Shown here: positions 36,671 through 45,646 of the stretch, one piece after another
Layout of the letters: each line of letters opens with the position of its first letter
Numbering within the stretch: the stretch's first letter is position 1
Assembly: GCF_030503615.1 (NCBI RefSeq)
Contig: NZ_CP129963.1
Location: forward strand, 4,278,001 to 4,342,000
Reading direction: 5' to 3'
Origin: Sphingobacterium sp. BN32
GTDB taxonomy: Bacteria > Bacteroidota > Bacteroidia > Sphingobacteriales > Sphingobacteriaceae
DNA length: 64,000 nt
Notes under the pieces: model-generated
The model's database searches: none
The model's input: only the letters and a program-made list of their open reading frames with translations
What the model was told of the DNA's origin: nothing
Position numbers and translations under genes: made by a program

Positions 36671-39367
36671 ATGTTAAAGAGAAGAAAAACAGATCTCCGT
36701 TCGGTAGTCCACTCGAATGGAATGAATATAGGAACCATGACGAAGATGCAGCATGCGGCAAGTCAAGATACGAAGTTTGTCTATGCGATGCTGGAAACAA
36801 GCGAGGAGGGCATCACGAATTTCATGGCTACAGAGCGCCTCGCCAAGTTTGGGCACAACGAGGTGCAGCACGAGAAAGCCCCGAAATGGTATTTCCAGCT
36901 CCTCGTTGCTTTTGCAAATCCGTTTATCTATATCCTTTTGGCGATCGCAGCCTTCTCTTTCATCCTGGATGTGTGGCTTGCGCCTGCAAATGATAAGGAT
37001 TTTAAAACCGTAATCGTCGTGTCTGTGATGGTACTGGTGAGCGGATTGCTCCGCTTCATTCAAGAGTACCGCAGCAATGCTGCTGCAGAGAAACTGAAGG
37101 GGATGGTGAAGACTTCGGCAACCGTGCTTCGCAAGTTTGTCGGAAAGAAAGAAATTCCCCTGGAGGCTTTGGTGCCTGGGGATATTATATACCTCTCCGC
37201 AGGAGATATGATCCCTGCCGACTGTCGGATATTATACAGCAAGGATTTATTTGTTAGCGAGAGCATGCTGACAGGCGAAGCATTGCCGGTGGAGAAATCG
37301 TATCTACCGATACGGAATGCGGAGGAGCTGCAGCCAATCGCGCTGAACAATATTTGCTTTATGGGTACTAATGTGATCAGTGGGTCAGCGACAGCCGCTA
37401 TTTTGGCGACCGGAAGCTATACCTACTTCGGAAGTATCAGTCGCTCTATCGTGACGGATCGCCCTGAGACCAGCTTTGATAAGGGTATCAACAAGGTTAG
37501 TTTCTTGCTGATCCGCTATATGTTGGTGATGGTACCCCTGATCTTCCTGATCAACGGATTGATGAAGGGCGACTGGGCGGAGACCCTACTTTTTGCAATC
37601 GCGGTTGCGGTGGGGTTGACCCCCGAGATGCTGCCGATGATCGTGACGGCCAACCTGGCGAAAGGTGCCGTGAATATGAGCAAGCATAAGGTCATCGTCA
37701 AGAGGTTGAACTCCATACAAAATATCGGTGCCATGGATATCTTGTGTACCGATAAGACCGGCACCCTCACTATTGATAAAATCGTGCTTGAAAAACATCT
37801 GAACGTCTTTGGATTTGAGGACGATGAGGTATTGAAATGGGCTTATCTGAACAGCTTCCACCAAACAGGCTTAAAGAATCTGATGGATAAGGCAGTGCTG
37901 GATCATGCGGAACTGCATGATTACCTGAAAGTGGAAGAACAGTATATCAAGGTTGATGAAATTCCTTTTGATTTTCAACGCCGTCGAATGTCGGTTATTC
38001 TTAAGAAAAGCGATGGGAAGCATCTTTTGATCTGCAAGGGTGCGGTGGAGGAAATGCTGGAGCTATGCAGCAGTGCCTTTGAGCCTGGCGAAGACACGAG
38101 CATACATATGGAAAGCGATATGATCGTTGGGATGGATGAGAACATGCGCAAAACGGTGTTAAAGACCAGCCAAAAGATGAATAGTGAAGGTCTGCGTGTC
38201 TTACTTGTGGCGATTCGCGAATTTGACGGCAATCACCCGCTAGACTATTCGGTTGCAGATGAACAAGGGCTAACATTGACCGGCTTTATCGGTTTTCTGG
38301 ATCCGGCTAAACCATCAGCAAAACCGGCGATTGAGGCCTTGCAGAAGCTTGGTGTGGGGATAAAGGTATTAACAGGGGATAATGAGACTGTAGCGACGAA
38401 GATCTGCCAGGATGTTGGAATTCCATACTTATCGCGCATTAGCGGCTCTGAGTTGGAGGACATGTCGGATGAGGAACTGCTAGACCGTGTGGACGAGGTT
38501 TCGGTATTTGCGAAGTTAAGTCCTTTGCAGAAAGTCCGGGTCGTGGATGCTCTACGGAGCAAAGGGCATACCGTCGGCTTTATGGGCGATGGCATCAATG
38601 ATGCGGCAGCAATTAAGACTGCCGATGTGGGCATCAGTGTGGATACGGCGGTAGACATTACGAAAGAAAGCGCGGATATTATTTTATTGGAGAAAGACCT
38701 GCTTGTCCTACGCAAAGGCGTACTTTATGGTCGTAGAACCTTCGGAAATATCATCAAGTATATCAAGATGACGGCGAGCAGCAACTTCGGCAATATGTTC
38801 AGCATGATCGGCGCCAGCGCCTTTCTTCCTTTTCTGCCGATGCTGCCTATACATCTGCTGATCCAGAATCTGCTGTACGATGTATCGCAGATCTCAATCC
38901 CCTGGGACCGCATGGATAAGGAGTTTCTGGAAACGCCGAAGAAATGGGATGCCAGCAGTGTGTCGAAGTTTATGCTCTATGTAGGTCCAATCAGTTCGAT
39001 ATTCGACTTTGCAACCTTTGCGGTGCTGTTCTTTGTATTCAAAGCGAACAGTCCAGAGCATCAAACGCTCTTTCAAAGCGGTTGGTTTGTCGAGGGCTTA
39101 CTGTCGCAGACGCTGATCATCCATATGATTCGTACGCGTAAGATTCCGTTCTTTCAGAGTTGGGCTGCCAAGCCGGTTGTCGCTTTGACCAGTCTAATTA
39201 TGCTGATCGGTATCTTGCTTCCTTTTTCGCCATTCGCAGAGTCCTTGAAGCTACAGGCTTTGCCCCTAGCCTACTTCCCTTGGTTAATCGGAATTCTGAC
39301 AGCCTATTGCCTGCTGACGCAAGCTGTTAAGGTTTGGTTTATAAGGAAATTCGATGATTGGTTGTAG
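36671..39367 (+). CDS. mgtA: Magnesium-translocating P-type ATPase
   Basis: This 898-residue protein is a type IIIB P-type ATPase of MgtA/MgtB length. The key motifs are present: the actuator TGEALPVEK (201-209), the phosphorylation site CTDKTGTLT (D361), the nucleotide-binding region around KGAVEEML, and the hinge GDGINDAAAIKTADVGISVD (from 639). About ten membrane segments are visible, including the conserved MLPMIVTANLAKG and NMFSMIGAS. It imports Mg2+ down its gradient at the cost of ATP. An unusually good Shine-Dalgarno (AAGGAGG) lies 7 bases before the ATG, notable for this phylum. It is cotranscribed with the MgtC-like gene. Confidence 0.95.
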   Translation: MLKRRKTDLRSVVHSNGMNIGTMTKMQHAASQDTKFVYAMLETSEEGITNFMATERLAKFGHNEVQHEKAPKWYFQLLVAFANPFIYILLAIAAFSFILDVWLAPANDKDFKTVIVVSVMVLVSGLLRFIQEYRSNAAAEKLKGMVKTSATVLRKFVGKKEIPLEALVPGDIIYLSAGDMIPADCRILYSKDLFVSESMLTGEALPVEKSYLPIRNAEELQPIALNNICFMGTNVISGSATAAILATGSYTYFGSISRSIVTDRPETSFDKGINKVSFLLIRYMLVMVPLIFLINGLMKGDWAETLLFAIAVAVGLTPEMLPMIVTANLAKGAVNMSKHKVIVKRLNSIQNIGAMDILCTDKTGTLTIDKIVLEKHLNVFGFEDDEVLKWAYLNSFHQTGLKNLMDKAVLDHAELHDYLKVEEQYIKVDEIPFDFQRRRMSVILKKSDGKHLLICKGAVEEMLELCSSAFEPGEDTSIHMESDMIVGMDENMRKTVLKTSQKMNSEGLRVLLVAIREFDGNHPLDYSVADEQGLTLTGFIGFLDPAKPSAKPAIEALQKLGVGIKVLTGDNETVATKICQDVGIPYLSRISGSELEDMSDEELLDRVDEVSVFAKLSPLQKVRVVDALRSKGHTVGFMGDGINDAAAIKTADVGISVDTAVDITKESADIILLEKDLLVLRKGVLYGRRTFGNIIKYIKMTASSNFGNMFSMIGASAFLPFLPMLPIHLLIQNLLYDVSQISIPWDRMDKEFLETPKKWDASSVSKFMLYVGPISSIFDFATFAVLFFVFKANSPEHQTLFQSGWFVEGLLSQTLIIHMIRTRKIPFFQSWAAKPVVALTSLIMLIGILLPFSPFAESLKLQALPLAYFPWLIGILTAYCLLTQAVKVWFIRKFDDWL

Positions 39368-39490
39368 CGTCTTTGTGATGTTGGATTGATAAAAATATTT
39401 AATCAAAGGTTTTGTTTATATTTCGGGTATGAGTTTTGATATAGCTTAGCGATAGCTTAACTGAACACTAATTAACCTGACAGCATAAAA

Positions 39491-40504
39491 ATGAAATGGT
39501 TGCTCGTATTTTTTGCCTTCATCGGCAGTTTACATCTGCATGCTCAAGATAAAGATAAGCTGTTTGCTACTGCAGACAGCCTTTCTAATTTAGGGGAGTA
39601 TGAAAAATCTGTAGTCTTATTCGAGCAGCTTTGCAAAGCGGAGCCTAATAACGCGACTTATCTATCCTATGCAGGGATTGCCTATTTTCGGATGGAGAAC
39701 TTTGAAAAAGCAAAAGAGAAGTTCCGCTTAGCAGTGCTGTACTCCGAGGATAATGAAACCCATCTGTCTAATTTAGCAGCGGCCTACAGCAATCTCGACG
39801 AAAACCAGAAGGCTTATGAATATGCCGTAAAGGCGATGCAGGTGAAACCGACCAGCTTGACGGTGTATAACGCCATGGCCAATGCCAACAATATCCATAA
39901 ATATGAGGAAAGCTTTCGGATCCATAAGCAATACATTGACTTCGCAACTGAGAATAAATTCAATCTGGTGTTGGGCTTAGCGCATTATCATGGTCGTGAA
40001 TTTGAGAAGGCAGCTTCATATTTTGAAACCTTTTTGAACCAATATGGTTCGGAGGACGAACTGATGAAGCAGCGGGAAAATGCGCAGTCCTACATGTTCA
40101 ATAGCTACATCGCCCAGTTGATGAATCAGATTGTCTTTCAAAAAGGCGATGCGGAATCCCTGGAAGCGCGACTTCGGGCGCTACGAAATGAAGAATACAG
40201 TGATAATTTATCGCAACGCTACGAAATGCGCATCATCCTCTTAATGATGCTTGCGCAGCTGTTGGAAAGCAAGGAGCGTGTTTTTGCCAAGGAATTGCTC
40301 TTGAGCCGTAAACCAGAACGCATAAGTGTTTCTATGCAGGAGCTGGATGAGAAGCTGAACGAAACCAATGAGCAGTTAAAGCTGGTTTTTAATGAGGTCA
40401 TTAAAAAGGAAAACCCGACTGCAGAAGATTACAGACAGTTTCTGGCCAGCTCGAAGATGATGGACCTATTTTTTGAAAAGTTAATTTCTGGTAATATCTT
40501 GTAA
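39491..40504 (+). CDS. Secreted tetratricopeptide-repeat protein
   Basis: This 337-residue protein has a signal peptide (MKWLLVFFAFIGSLHLHAQ) and at least four TPR-like repeats between about 25 and 190 (LSNLGEYEKSVVLFEQLCKA, GIAYFRMENFEKAKEKFRLA, and others). The C-terminal part is helical and charged. TPR proteins of this kind are periplasmic or outer-membrane scaffolds, and a specific partner cannot be named. The next gene starts 4 bases after its stop, so the two are an operon and probably act together. Confidence 0.85.
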   Translation: MKWLLVFFAFIGSLHLHAQDKDKLFATADSLSNLGEYEKSVVLFEQLCKAEPNNATYLSYAGIAYFRMENFEKAKEKFRLAVLYSEDNETHLSNLAAAYSNLDENQKAYEYAVKAMQVKPTSLTVYNAMANANNIHKYEESFRIHKQYIDFATENKFNLVLGLAHYHGREFEKAASYFETFLNQYGSEDELMKQRENAQSYMFNSYIAQLMNQIVFQKGDAESLEARLRALRNEEYSDNLSQRYEMRIILLMMLAQLLESKERVFAKELLLSRKPERISVSMQELDEKLNETNEQLKLVFNEVIKKENPTAEDYRQFLASSKMMDLFFEKLISGNIL

Positions 40505-40508
40505 ACCA

Positions 40509-41417
40509 ATGGAAAGAGAATCAATAGACAACACACGCAATAATAACTGGCTTTGGATCGTGTTAGGTTTTGTCGCCCTTGCCGGCATAGGCTACTGGTA
40601 TTACGCGTCGCAGCAAAATGGGACGGGAAGACCTGGACAGCCTGAGCAAGTCGACACGACGAAGAAAACGCCGGTAGCACCCATTGCAATTAAGCATGAG
40701 GTTCGCATTGTGCCGGAATCTTCCGGGGAAGAGGGCATCTATTTTGAGCGCTATAAAGTTATTGAACGAGGAGCAATCGGATATGAAGAGTCGACGGGAA
40801 AAGAGATCGCTCAGGCATTCGGGACGGTGATCTACCGTGATGCCGAACGAAGCAATGCCCAAGAAACATGGGGCTATCTCGTGGAACCGAAAACAGGACA
40901 GGCTTATCCAATAGCCTATCGTTTTAAGGAAAAGGAATTAATCCCCTCCTACCAGTTCGATGACTATAAGAAGAATTTCTCTTTGCCGCCCTTTGATAAC
41001 CTCGGTGTCAGCTATAAACAATTGATCCTGCAGAACAACCGCTATAACGGCAATGACTATACGATTACGCAAAACGCTGAACGCGCGAAATCGACCTATA
41101 GCACAGGAGACTTCGATGGCGATGGTATTACCGATGTGGCCGTCGTTTTGGATAATAATGAGAAACAGTTCAGCCGTCTCTTGATCCTTAGTTTCAATGA
41201 AAAGACCGATTTACCCTATGTCGCCTATTCTGAGAACTATTCGGACAAGATGCGAATCAACGGATTTAAGAAAGGTGCAAAGATTTACATGTCGGAGATC
41301 GCCAATGGATTCAGTCCAGCGCCTTCCGATGGGCTTATCCTGCGTGGGGAAGATGTTAAGCTGGCCTTGGTGTATGATGCGACATTGCAGAAGTTCAAGA
41401 GCTATTATCAGGAGTAG
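40509..41417 (+). CDS. Membrane-anchored protein with FG-GAP-like calcium-binding repeat
   Basis: This 302-residue protein has one membrane segment (about 15-33, WLWIVLGFVALAGIGYWYY) followed by a polar linker rich in T, P and K. The rest is a periplasmic domain. Residues 199-212 read TGDFDGDGITDVAVVL, an FG-GAP/VCBS-like loop with D201, D203 and D205 that could bind Ca2+. Beta-rich sequence surrounds it. I do not recognise the family beyond this. It follows the TPR gene by 4 bases. Confidence 0.75.
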   Translation: MERESIDNTRNNNWLWIVLGFVALAGIGYWYYASQQNGTGRPGQPEQVDTTKKTPVAPIAIKHEVRIVPESSGEEGIYFERYKVIERGAIGYEESTGKEIAQAFGTVIYRDAERSNAQETWGYLVEPKTGQAYPIAYRFKEKELIPSYQFDDYKKNFSLPPFDNLGVSYKQLILQNNRYNGNDYTITQNAERAKSTYSTGDFDGDGITDVAVVLDNNEKQFSRLLILSFNEKTDLPYVAYSENYSDKMRINGFKKGAKIYMSEIANGFSPAPSDGLILRGEDVKLALVYDATLQKFKSYYQE

Positions 41418-41490
41418 CTTTTCAGCGGTATTGAAGTACCGAGTACTTGATCAAGATATACTAACCTTCAACGGAAGTACAGGTTAATGA

Positions 41491-41519
41491 AAAAGGCAAC
41501 TTATCAGGTTGCCTTTTTC
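41491..41519 (+). terminator. Rho-independent terminator
   Basis: Stem AAAAAGGCAAC / GTTGCCTTTTT with a short loop, about 75 bases after the preceding stop. It closes the TPR/FG-GAP operon. Confidence 0.85.
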
Positions 41520-41757
41520 TATTATAATTTCTTGTTTGCTTTGCTGGCAATAAGCTTAGCTAGAGATATTAGATAGGAGCAGATTTTTGGAAGAAGGTTT
41601 AAGGATGGGGAGATTTTGGGGGAAACATCCGCTTCCGATTGCTAAATCATTTGCTTTTAAATAAGTAGTATTATTACTACCTTTATATTGTTGGTTTGTA
41701 AATGACAGGAACACTTCGTTATAGAGATATGATACATCTAGTTAAATTATCATTTCC
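41520..41757. other. Intergenic stretch before the HicAB pair
   Basis: About 240 bases after the terminator. No reading frame of note. The hicAB promoter must lie here; TTTATATTG near 41683 is only a weak match. Confidence 0.4.
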
Positions 41758-41937
41758 GTGAAATCCAGTGAGTTTCACAGGATTTTACGCAAGAATGGTT
41801 GGATTCATATTCGGACCAATGGATCTCATTATATCTATGAAAAACACGGTAGAATAGTATCCATTCCCTATCATGGAAGTAAAGAAATAGGCGAAGGCCT
41901 TCGAAAAAAAATGATAAAGGATCTTGGTTTGAAATAA
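41758..41937 (+). CDS. hicA: HicA-type toxin (mRNA interferase)
   Basis: This is a 59-residue protein starting with GTG. It reads KSSEFHRILRKNGW, then IRTNGSHYIYEKHGR, then SIPYHGSKEIGEGLRKKMIK and DLGL. This is the compact HicA double-stranded-RNA-binding-like fold, with the catalytic histidine expected in the GSHYIY segment. HicA toxins cut mRNA in ribosomes or free. The HicB-like antitoxin gene begins 39 bases downstream. It sits about 490 bases outside the left att repeat of the tRNA-Arg element, so it is beside the element, not in it. Confidence 0.88.
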   Translation: MKSSEFHRILRKNGWIHIRTNGSHYIYEKHGRIVSIPYHGSKEIGEGLRKKMIKDLGLK

Positions 41938-41976
41938 AAACCTGTAGAAATAAATAGAAAAGGAAAAATAGATTAA

Positions 41977-42378
41977 ATGAAAACCTTGAAAATTATTATT
42001 GAGCGCAGTGCTGACATGTTCAGTGCTTATGCCGAGAATGCAGCGGGTATTTACGGAGGGGGTGATACTGTCGAAGAGGCCAAGAATTCTATTCTTAATA
42101 GCATTCAAATTATTAAACAAGAATTTGATTCCAAAAATATTCCCAAGATCTTAAAATCTGATTATCAGATTTCCTTTCATTTTGATGTAGAAAGTTTGTT
42201 AAACTATTACAAAGGGATTTTCACTAACTCCGCGTTGGAAAGAATCACCGGTATCAATCAGCGGCAGTTACAGCATTATTCCGCCGGATTGAAAAAGCCT
42301 CGCGCATCACAGTTGAAGCGAATTGAAGATGGATTACATAAGTTAGCGAATGATTTATTGTCTGTGCAATTACGGTAG
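41977..42378 (+). CDS. hicB: HicB-type antitoxin with C-terminal DNA-binding domain
   Basis: This 133-residue protein opens with a HicB partial RNase H-like domain (about 1-60: KIIIERSADMFSAYAENAAG, then YGGGDTVEEAKNSILNSI). It ends with a helix-turn-helix that resembles XRE-type HicB antitoxins (about 85-130: ALERITGINQRQLQHYSAGL, then KKPRASQLKRIEDGLHKLAN). Together with the upstream HicA it forms a type II toxin-antitoxin module. The C-terminal HTH suggests autoregulation. Confidence 0.88.
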   Translation: MKTLKIIIERSADMFSAYAENAAGIYGGGDTVEEAKNSILNSIQIIKQEFDSKNIPKILKSDYQISFHFDVESLLNYYKGIFTNSALERITGINQRQLQHYSAGLKKPRASQLKRIEDGLHKLANDLLSVQLR

Positions 42379-42425
42379 TCGAGGAAATAGAAAGGAGACC
42401 AGCGATTTAGGGTGTCTCAAATTTA

Positions 42426-42447
42426 GTAGCCCCGAGCAGAATCGAAC
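42426..42447. repeat. Left attachment-site repeat of the tRNA-Arg element
   Basis: The 22 bases GTAGCCCCGAGCAGAATCGA plus AC are identical to 47000-47021. They correspond to the 3' end of tRNA-Arg (acceptor strand and part of the T arm) and one base beyond it. The flanks differ on both sides. The integrase gene begins 131 bases inside. Confidence 0.9.
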
Positions 42448-42578
42448 CTTTGCAAAAAGAAAACTAAAATGCACAAAAACTTATGTGATAATGAACTTAA
42501 TACAAAACATTTGAACTAACTTTAAAAAAATAGAACAAATATAAACAAACAGATTCCGAGTGCAAAAGTGAGTGCAAT

Positions 42579-43874
42579 ATGAATAATCTAAAAGATGTAA
42601 ATGTATCGTTCAATTTAAGGACACCAAAAGACAAAACAAAGAATTCCGCAGTTAAATGTATAATTCGTTGGAATAAAAATACACTTACCTTATATAGTGT
42701 AGCTAAAATTCATCCTAATCATTTTGATATTAAAAAACATAGAGCTAAAAACAGTGGTAAATCAAAAGAGTGGGATTCTACCATGTTCAATGAAAGATTA
42801 GATGATATTGAAGGGAAAATAAAATCTTTGTTTAGAAAGTATGTTACAGATAACGGAGAATATCCTTCTTTTGACACATTTAAAGAAATTATAGAACATA
42901 ATCTTTCAAATAAAAAGAAAGTTAAATCGGATAGCGTTCTAGACTATTTCAAAGACTTTATTGAATCATCTAAAACAAGATTTAATGATAAAACTAAAAA
43001 GTTATTAACGCCGGCCATTATTAAATCATACAAGAGAACAAACTTCATATTAAAAGAATTTACGACCTTCCGCAACAAGAGAGATTTAAAATTCAATGAA
43101 ATCAACCTAACTTTTTATGATGCATTATCGACATATATGCAAAATGAATTAAACTTTTCTATCAATACTATTGGAACACATTACAGAAACCTAAAGACGG
43201 TATTAAACTACGCAACAGAAGAAGGAATAAATACAAATCTAGAGTACAAAAAGAAAACCTTCAAAGCTCACAAAGTTGATGTTGATAATATTTACCTTGA
43301 CGTTGAGGAACTTAAAAAAATTGAAGAATTAAATTTAAAAGAGAGTCCTAGATTAGAGAATGCTAGAGATTTGTTTTTAATAGGATGTTGGACTGGATTA
43401 AGGTTTTCTGATTTCAGCAAATTAGACAATTCAAACTTTTCACAAGATAATAAGTACATAACCATAACTGCCCAAAAGACTCAAAAGTCTGTTGTGATAC
43501 CAGTTCTTCCTGTTCTTAAAAAGATAATGGATAAATATAAAAACCACACAAATAATAGCCTCCCGAAATCTATATCAAATCAAAAACTAAATGAATATAT
43601 TAAAGAGGTAGGAAAAAAAGCTGAATTAAATGAAATAATTACTCAACATACTATAAAAGGTGGGAAACAATACATAAACAAAACGCACAAATATAATTTA
43701 ATTACCACCCACACAGCCCGAAGAAGTTTTGCCACAAATATGTATATTAAAGGAATTCCAACTATAACAATAATGCAGATTACTGGTCATTCAACCGAAA
43801 GCTCCTTTTTAAAATATATAAAATTAAAACCAAAAAATCACGCAGATTTAATACTAGAAAGCTTTCAGCAATGA
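42579..43874 (+). CDS. int: Tyrosine recombinase / integrase
   Basis: This 431-residue protein has an N-terminal arm-binding region, a core SAM-like domain (about 110-220) and a C-terminal catalytic domain. The catalytic residues are visible: R275 in WTGLRFSDFS, H378-x-x-R381 in TTHTARRSFA, H404 in ITGHS and the nucleophile Y413 in FLKYIKL. The organisation is that of Bacteroidota integrases of islands and conjugative transposons. It lies next to the left att repeat and should recombine within the tRNA-Arg 3' end. The start is the ATG at 42579. Confidence 0.95.
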   Translation: MNNLKDVNVSFNLRTPKDKTKNSAVKCIIRWNKNTLTLYSVAKIHPNHFDIKKHRAKNSGKSKEWDSTMFNERLDDIEGKIKSLFRKYVTDNGEYPSFDTFKEIIEHNLSNKKKVKSDSVLDYFKDFIESSKTRFNDKTKKLLTPAIIKSYKRTNFILKEFTTFRNKRDLKFNEINLTFYDALSTYMQNELNFSINTIGTHYRNLKTVLNYATEEGINTNLEYKKKTFKAHKVDVDNIYLDVEELKKIEELNLKESPRLENARDLFLIGCWTGLRFSDFSKLDNSNFSQDNKYITITAQKTQKSVVIPVLPVLKKIMDKYKNHTNNSLPKSISNQKLNEYIKEVGKKAELNEIITQHTIKGGKQYINKTHKYNLITTHTARRSFATNMYIKGIPTITIMQITGHSTESSFLKYIKLKPKNHADLILESFQQ

Positions 43875-44092
43875 AAATTGGAGCCGATTTGTCATAAAAA
43901 AGTCATAAAAACGATACAAAAACAAAATGCGCTTGTTTTTAAGGAAAATTTTACATAAAAAATTTGGGAAACGGTATAATCGTATCCTATATTAGCAACA
44001 TATTAGAAAGGCAACAACAATCAAACAAATTTAAATCAAATAAAATTAAAAATCAAGCCCTTTCTGATATTTTTTAAAAAAAATAAAAATAT

Positions 44093-44314
44093 ATGGAAAG
44101 AACAAAGTTAAACTCAGTTGAAAAAACTGACACTAGACTACTATTGTCTAGAAAGGAAACAGCTAATCTATTAGGAATCTCACTTCCTACATTAGACAGC
44201 TATACTCGAAAAGGAATTATCAAAGCTCGAGTATTAGGAAACATAATACGCTATGAGTATTATGAAGTTATGAACTCTTTAAAACCTTTGAGAGATGAGA
44301 GAACAGCTTCATAA
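44093..44314 (+). CDS. Excisionase-type helix-turn-helix protein
   Basis: This 73-residue protein has one MerR/HTH_17-like DNA-binding domain: LLSRKETANLLGISLPTLDS, YTRKGIIKARVLGNIIRYEY. Such small proteins in integrative elements act as excisionase-like recombination-directionality factors or as regulators. It follows the integrase by about 220 bases on the same strand. The regulator alternative cannot be ruled out. Confidence 0.85.
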   Translation: MERTKLNSVEKTDTRLLLSRKETANLLGISLPTLDSYTRKGIIKARVLGNIIRYEYYEVMNSLKPLRDERTAS

Positions 44315-44451
44315 TAACAATCAGCTGTATTACTTCCTTCAAGCAAGTAAACACCTTCAATACATTTCACTTACTAATTGCTTATTGATTTGTAAAAAGC
44401 TAAATGTAGAATTAAGCACTTTCATTATGCTACTGCAAACAAGGAGGTTAA

Positions 44452-44667
44452 ATGAATAATGACTTTTTAGAATTATTTATCGAAGCCCCAGAGCTAGGCA
44501 AATTCTTATTTTCTTGCAAACCTATACATAAGTATTCAGAAGAAGAAATAATCGATTTAAGCCGAAGCCTACGAGTAAATAAGGGAGAATTAGAGTATAG
44601 AATACAATCAAGACATTTAAATAGACAATCAATACAGACAGGAGAAAATAATTATGAAAAATTTTAA
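44452..44667 (+). CDS. Small protein of unknown function in the element
   Basis: This 71-residue acidic protein shows no recognised domain; a helical middle (SEEEIIDLSRSLRVNKGELE) may form a small HTH-like bundle. It has an excellent Shine-Dalgarno (AAGGAGG) 5 bases before the ATG. It overlaps the start of the ATPase gene by 14 bases, so the two are translationally coupled. Its product may work with the ATPase in replication or regulation of the element, but this is inference. Confidence 0.65.
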   Translation: MNNDFLELFIEAPELGKFLFSCKPIHKYSEEEIIDLSRSLRVNKGELEYRIQSRHLNRQSIQTGENNYEKF

Positions 44668-45598
44668 TACATACACAGCAAACGAATGGATTAAAGAGGC
44701 TTCAAGCAAACCAATACCCAAAATGTTATTTAGCGAATTTTGGTTTGAGAATGAGCTATCAATTTTATTTGCAGACACAAATTTGGGAAAATCAATTTTA
44801 GCGGTACAAATTGCAGATAGCATTAGTAAAGGCAAAGCAATTGAAGGGTTTAAACTTGAAGCTGAAAAACAAAAAGTACTTTACTTTGACTTCGAATTAT
44901 CTAGCAAACAATTTGAAGCAAGATATGCAGATAATTATAAGAATCATTATTCATTCGATGATAATTTTTTGCGAAGTGAATTAGACTATGAATCACCACA
45001 TTTTGACAATAAAAAAATTCTAGACTGTATTTCAAAGGAAGTAGAAATGCACAAGACTAAAATTGTTATTCTTGACAACCTGACCTTTATCTTAGAAGAT
45101 GTTGAAAAAGGGAGTTTAGCACTAGATTTTATTAAAAAACTTAAGCAATTAAAAACAGACTTAGATTTGTCGATTCTTGTCTTAGCACATACGCCAAAAA
45201 GGGATTTTGTAAAGCCAATATCAAACAATGATTTACAGGGTAGTAAGATGCTTATGAACTTTGTAGACAGTTGTTTTGCAATAGGAAAAAGTTTCTTAGA
45301 GTATAATGTAAAATATATTAAGCAAATTAAACAACGTAATTGTGAACATATATACAATGAATCTAACATTTGTTTATGCACTATCACAAAAGGCGCCAAA
45401 AACAATTTTTTACAGTTTGAATTTAACAAATACGGAAATGAACACGACCATGTAAACAACCCTAAAGCAGATTATCTAGAGGATTTGGAATTAACTTATC
45501 GACTACATCAGCAAGGAAAGAAAAACACAGAAATTGCAAAATTATTAGGGGTATCTGAAGGAGCAATCCGAAAACGAATTAGGAAACTCGAAACATAA
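44654..45598 (+). CDS. RepA/RecA-like P-loop ATPase with C-terminal helix-turn-helix
   Basis: This 314-residue protein has a Walker A motif FADTNLGKSI (G45-K46-S47), a Walker B strand TKIVILDNLTFIL and the sensor-like ILVLAHTPKRD, which resemble the AAA_25/RepA-type hexameric helicase-like ATPases of mobile elements. The last 30 residues (LHQQGKKNTEIAKLLGVSEG) form a helix-turn-helix. Family members help plasmid and island replication, so the element may replicate after excision. The start overlaps the preceding small gene. A hairpin terminator follows the stop. Confidence 0.85.
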   Translation: MKNFNTYTANEWIKEASSKPIPKMLFSEFWFENELSILFADTNLGKSILAVQIADSISKGKAIEGFKLEAEKQKVLYFDFELSSKQFEARYADNYKNHYSFDDNFLRSELDYESPHFDNKKILDCISKEVEMHKTKIVILDNLTFILEDVEKGSLALDFIKKLKQLKTDLDLSILVLAHTPKRDFVKPISNNDLQGSKMLMNFVDSCFAIGKSFLEYNVKYIKQIKQRNCEHIYNESNICLCTITKGAKNNFLQFEFNKYGNEHDHVNNPKADYLEDLELTYRLHQQGKKNTEIAKLLGVSEGAIRKRIRKLET

Positions 45599-45609
45599 CC
45601 CTATTAAAG

Positions 45610-45645
45610 AATCGTACCAATTTCATAAAGGATTTTGGTACGATT
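45610..45645. terminator. Bidirectional terminator between convergent genes
   Basis: Arms AATCGTACCAA (45610-45620) and TTGGTACGATT (45635-45645), 11 perfect base pairs, lie between the ATPase (plus) and the membrane protein (minus) genes. Confidence 0.75.
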
Positions 45646-45646
45646 T

